Source of the DNA: Bacteroidales bacterium
GTDB lineage: Bacteria > Bacteroidota > Bacteroidia > Bacteroidales > UBA3824
DNA: 14,220 bases
Direction of reading: 5' to 3'
Assembly: GCA_016293845.1 (NCBI GenBank)
Contig: JAEDDH010000042.1
Span: 1 to 14,220, forward strand
This document shows positions 13,491 through 14,220 of this stretch, one piece after another. Numbering within the stretch: position 1 is the stretch's first letter; each line of letters begins with the position of its first letter. The notes beneath the pieces are model-generated. The model saw only the letters and a program-made list of their open reading frames with translations, had not been told where the DNA came from and ran no database searches. The position numbers and the translations under genes were made by a program.

Positions 13491-14220
13491 AGAGTTGTTT
13501 TAGCCTGTTTAGGTTTAAGTTTTCAGAGTGACATAAAGTATTCCTATTAAGATATACTTCTACGTTTTTATTAAAATCTGCAAGCAACTTCTCACTTGGA
13601 TTATAAACCATTATATTTCTAAAGTCTGTTTTATTAAACTTTGGTTGTGCAGAGCCACCTGTTATTCCTCTAATTAAATACTGACCTTCTTCGCTTGAAA
13701 ACAGAAAGAACAGATAGTAGTTATAGCAATCTTTCCCTTTTGAGTTAATAAAAATCATATTGTTTCCAAGAGTCATTGGTTTATTTAATTTAGGGCATAA
13801 GAAAACACTTCCCACATCTCCTACATTTGAAATAAGGACCTCATGACCATATAAAGCAGATTTTGCAAGAAAACGATATGCGTCTTCTGACACAAACTTA
13901 TTAAAAGCTCCAGCTTTAAGGTCGGTATTCCTAATAAAATAAGCATAAGAAAGATTGTCTAAAATCTCGACATTTTCTTTTAATGACGCAAAACTTCCGT
14001 TCGCGACAAAATCAGATACGGTTAATTCTAATGAACCAATAGGAACGGTTTCAGAACTCAATTTCATTTTTTCATAGAAATTTGAAAACAACAACCTCAT
14101 AATGGCATTGTTTTTATCTATTATTTTGTTGTTGCTTTCTATTTTTTCGTCGATACTTCCGAGAATATCAACTATGTGGCGTTGGTGAGAAATCTCTGGA
14201 AGTTCAATTGGCATATTTTC
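13468..14220 (-). CDS. hsdS: Type I restriction specificity subunit S (HsdS), C-terminal half, runs off the right edge
   Basis: The open frame continues to the last base of the window (codons GAA-AAT precede the first in-window ATG at 14214), so this is the 3' half of hsdS and that ATG is internal. Visible parts are the central conserved helix (LPEISHQRHIVDILGSIDEK, then IESNN), the second target-recognition domain (about 55-205 counted from the internal ATG, with VSDFVANGSFASLKENV and GGSAQPKFNKTDFRNI), and the C-terminal conserved helix ending LKQLYLKKFFG. HsdS chooses the DNA sequence recognised by the methylase and restriction complex, each of its two domains reading half of a bipartite site. 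The right inverted repeat falls within its HIVDILGS codons. It should be preceded off-window by the first recognition domain and hsdM. Confidence 0.93.
   Translation of the reverse strand, partial: ENMPIELPEISHQRHIVDILGSIDEKIESNNKIIDKNNAIMRLLFSNFYEKMKLSSETVPIGSLELTVSDFVANGSFASLKENVEILDNLSYAYFIRNTDLKAGAFNKFVSEDAYRFLAKSALYGHEVLISNVGDVGSVFLCPKLNKPMTLGNNMIFINSKGKDCYNYYLFFLFSSEEGQYLIRGITGGSAQPKFNKTDFRNIMVYNPSEKLLADFNKNVEVYLNRNTLCHSENLNLNRLKQLYLKKFFG
14157..14172 (-). repeat. Right inverted repeat of the hsdS switch
   Basis: Reverse complement of the left repeat. It lies inside the present hsdS, between its two specificity domains, so crossover here replaces everything downstream of codon VDILG. 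Confidence 0.85.

Larger units (their letters stand above)
11882..14172. mobile_element. Invertible DNA segment switching hsdS specificity
   Basis: A 2.3-kb segment bounded by perfect 16-bp inverted repeats, GTTGATATTCTCGGAA at 11882-11897 and its reverse complement at 14157-14172. Both repeats encode VDILG in the central conserved region of HsdS. Inside are the second specificity domain of the present hsdS, a tyrosine recombinase, and a second hsdS half in opposite orientation. Inversion exchanges the domains and keeps the reading frame exactly, since both copies read GTT-GAT-ATT-CTC-GGA. This matches the known layout of phase-variable type I systems (for example the pneumococcal ivr locus). 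That it actually flips is inference. Confidence 0.85.

Overview
The window looks like an accessory (genomic-island) stretch from a low-GC Gram-positive bacterium, probably an uncultured gut-type member of the Clostridia. The grounds are strong AGGAGG-type ribosome binding sites, TTGACA/TATAAT-type promoters with 17-bp spacers, hairpin-plus-T-run terminators, and an AT-rich composition. The taxon is inference; no ribosomal or housekeeping protein gene is present.

Left part (1-2100): one leftward gene encodes a fusion of a RecB-type PD-(D/E)XK nuclease domain and a Schlafen-group-3-like (DUF2075) helicase. It has its own promoter and terminator. Next comes a complete rightward tRNA-Ser(CGA) gene with promoter, encoded CCA and a strong terminator.

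Mobile-element module (2270-4600): a leftward operon starts at a textbook promoter overlapped by a palindromic operator. It encodes a ribbon-helix-helix-like protein, a 30-residue ORF, a 65-residue protein and a large serine recombinase. The recombinase reading frame runs out through the tRNA terminator and into the antisense of the tRNA-Ser 3' end, which suggests an integration junction there. Just upstream (4611-4822) lies a small gene that appears frameshifted.

Intergenic array (about 4843-5430): at least nine degenerate tandem units of 58-86 bases, each with a CTACTATAATTGGAAAC-like box and mostly a GCGGGGTGTTTT-like box. I recognise no known family. It is the least explained feature of the window. 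Two leftward terminators (5474-5510, 5666-5707) insulate it from the genes to the right.

Defence locus (5720 to right edge): a phase-variable type I restriction-modification system, read leftward. hsdS enters from the right edge without its N-terminal half, and hsdM presumably lies beyond. The segment 11882-14172 is bounded by perfect 16-bp inverted repeats located in the central conserved region of hsdS. It contains the present second target-recognition domain, a tyrosine recombinase and a promoterless inverted second hsdS half. Inversion would swap the second specificity domain exactly in frame. hsdR follows with its own promoter outside the switch, then a DUF4268/PD-(D/E)XK-like protein and a membrane-anchored protein with PIN-nuclease-like motifs, apparently as one operon.

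How the parts work together: HsdR is made constitutively from a fixed promoter, while specificity would be changed by inversion. The recombinase ribosome binding site is buried in a 19-bp hairpin, and the recombinase gene changes orientation with the switch, so its expression may depend on the state of the switch.
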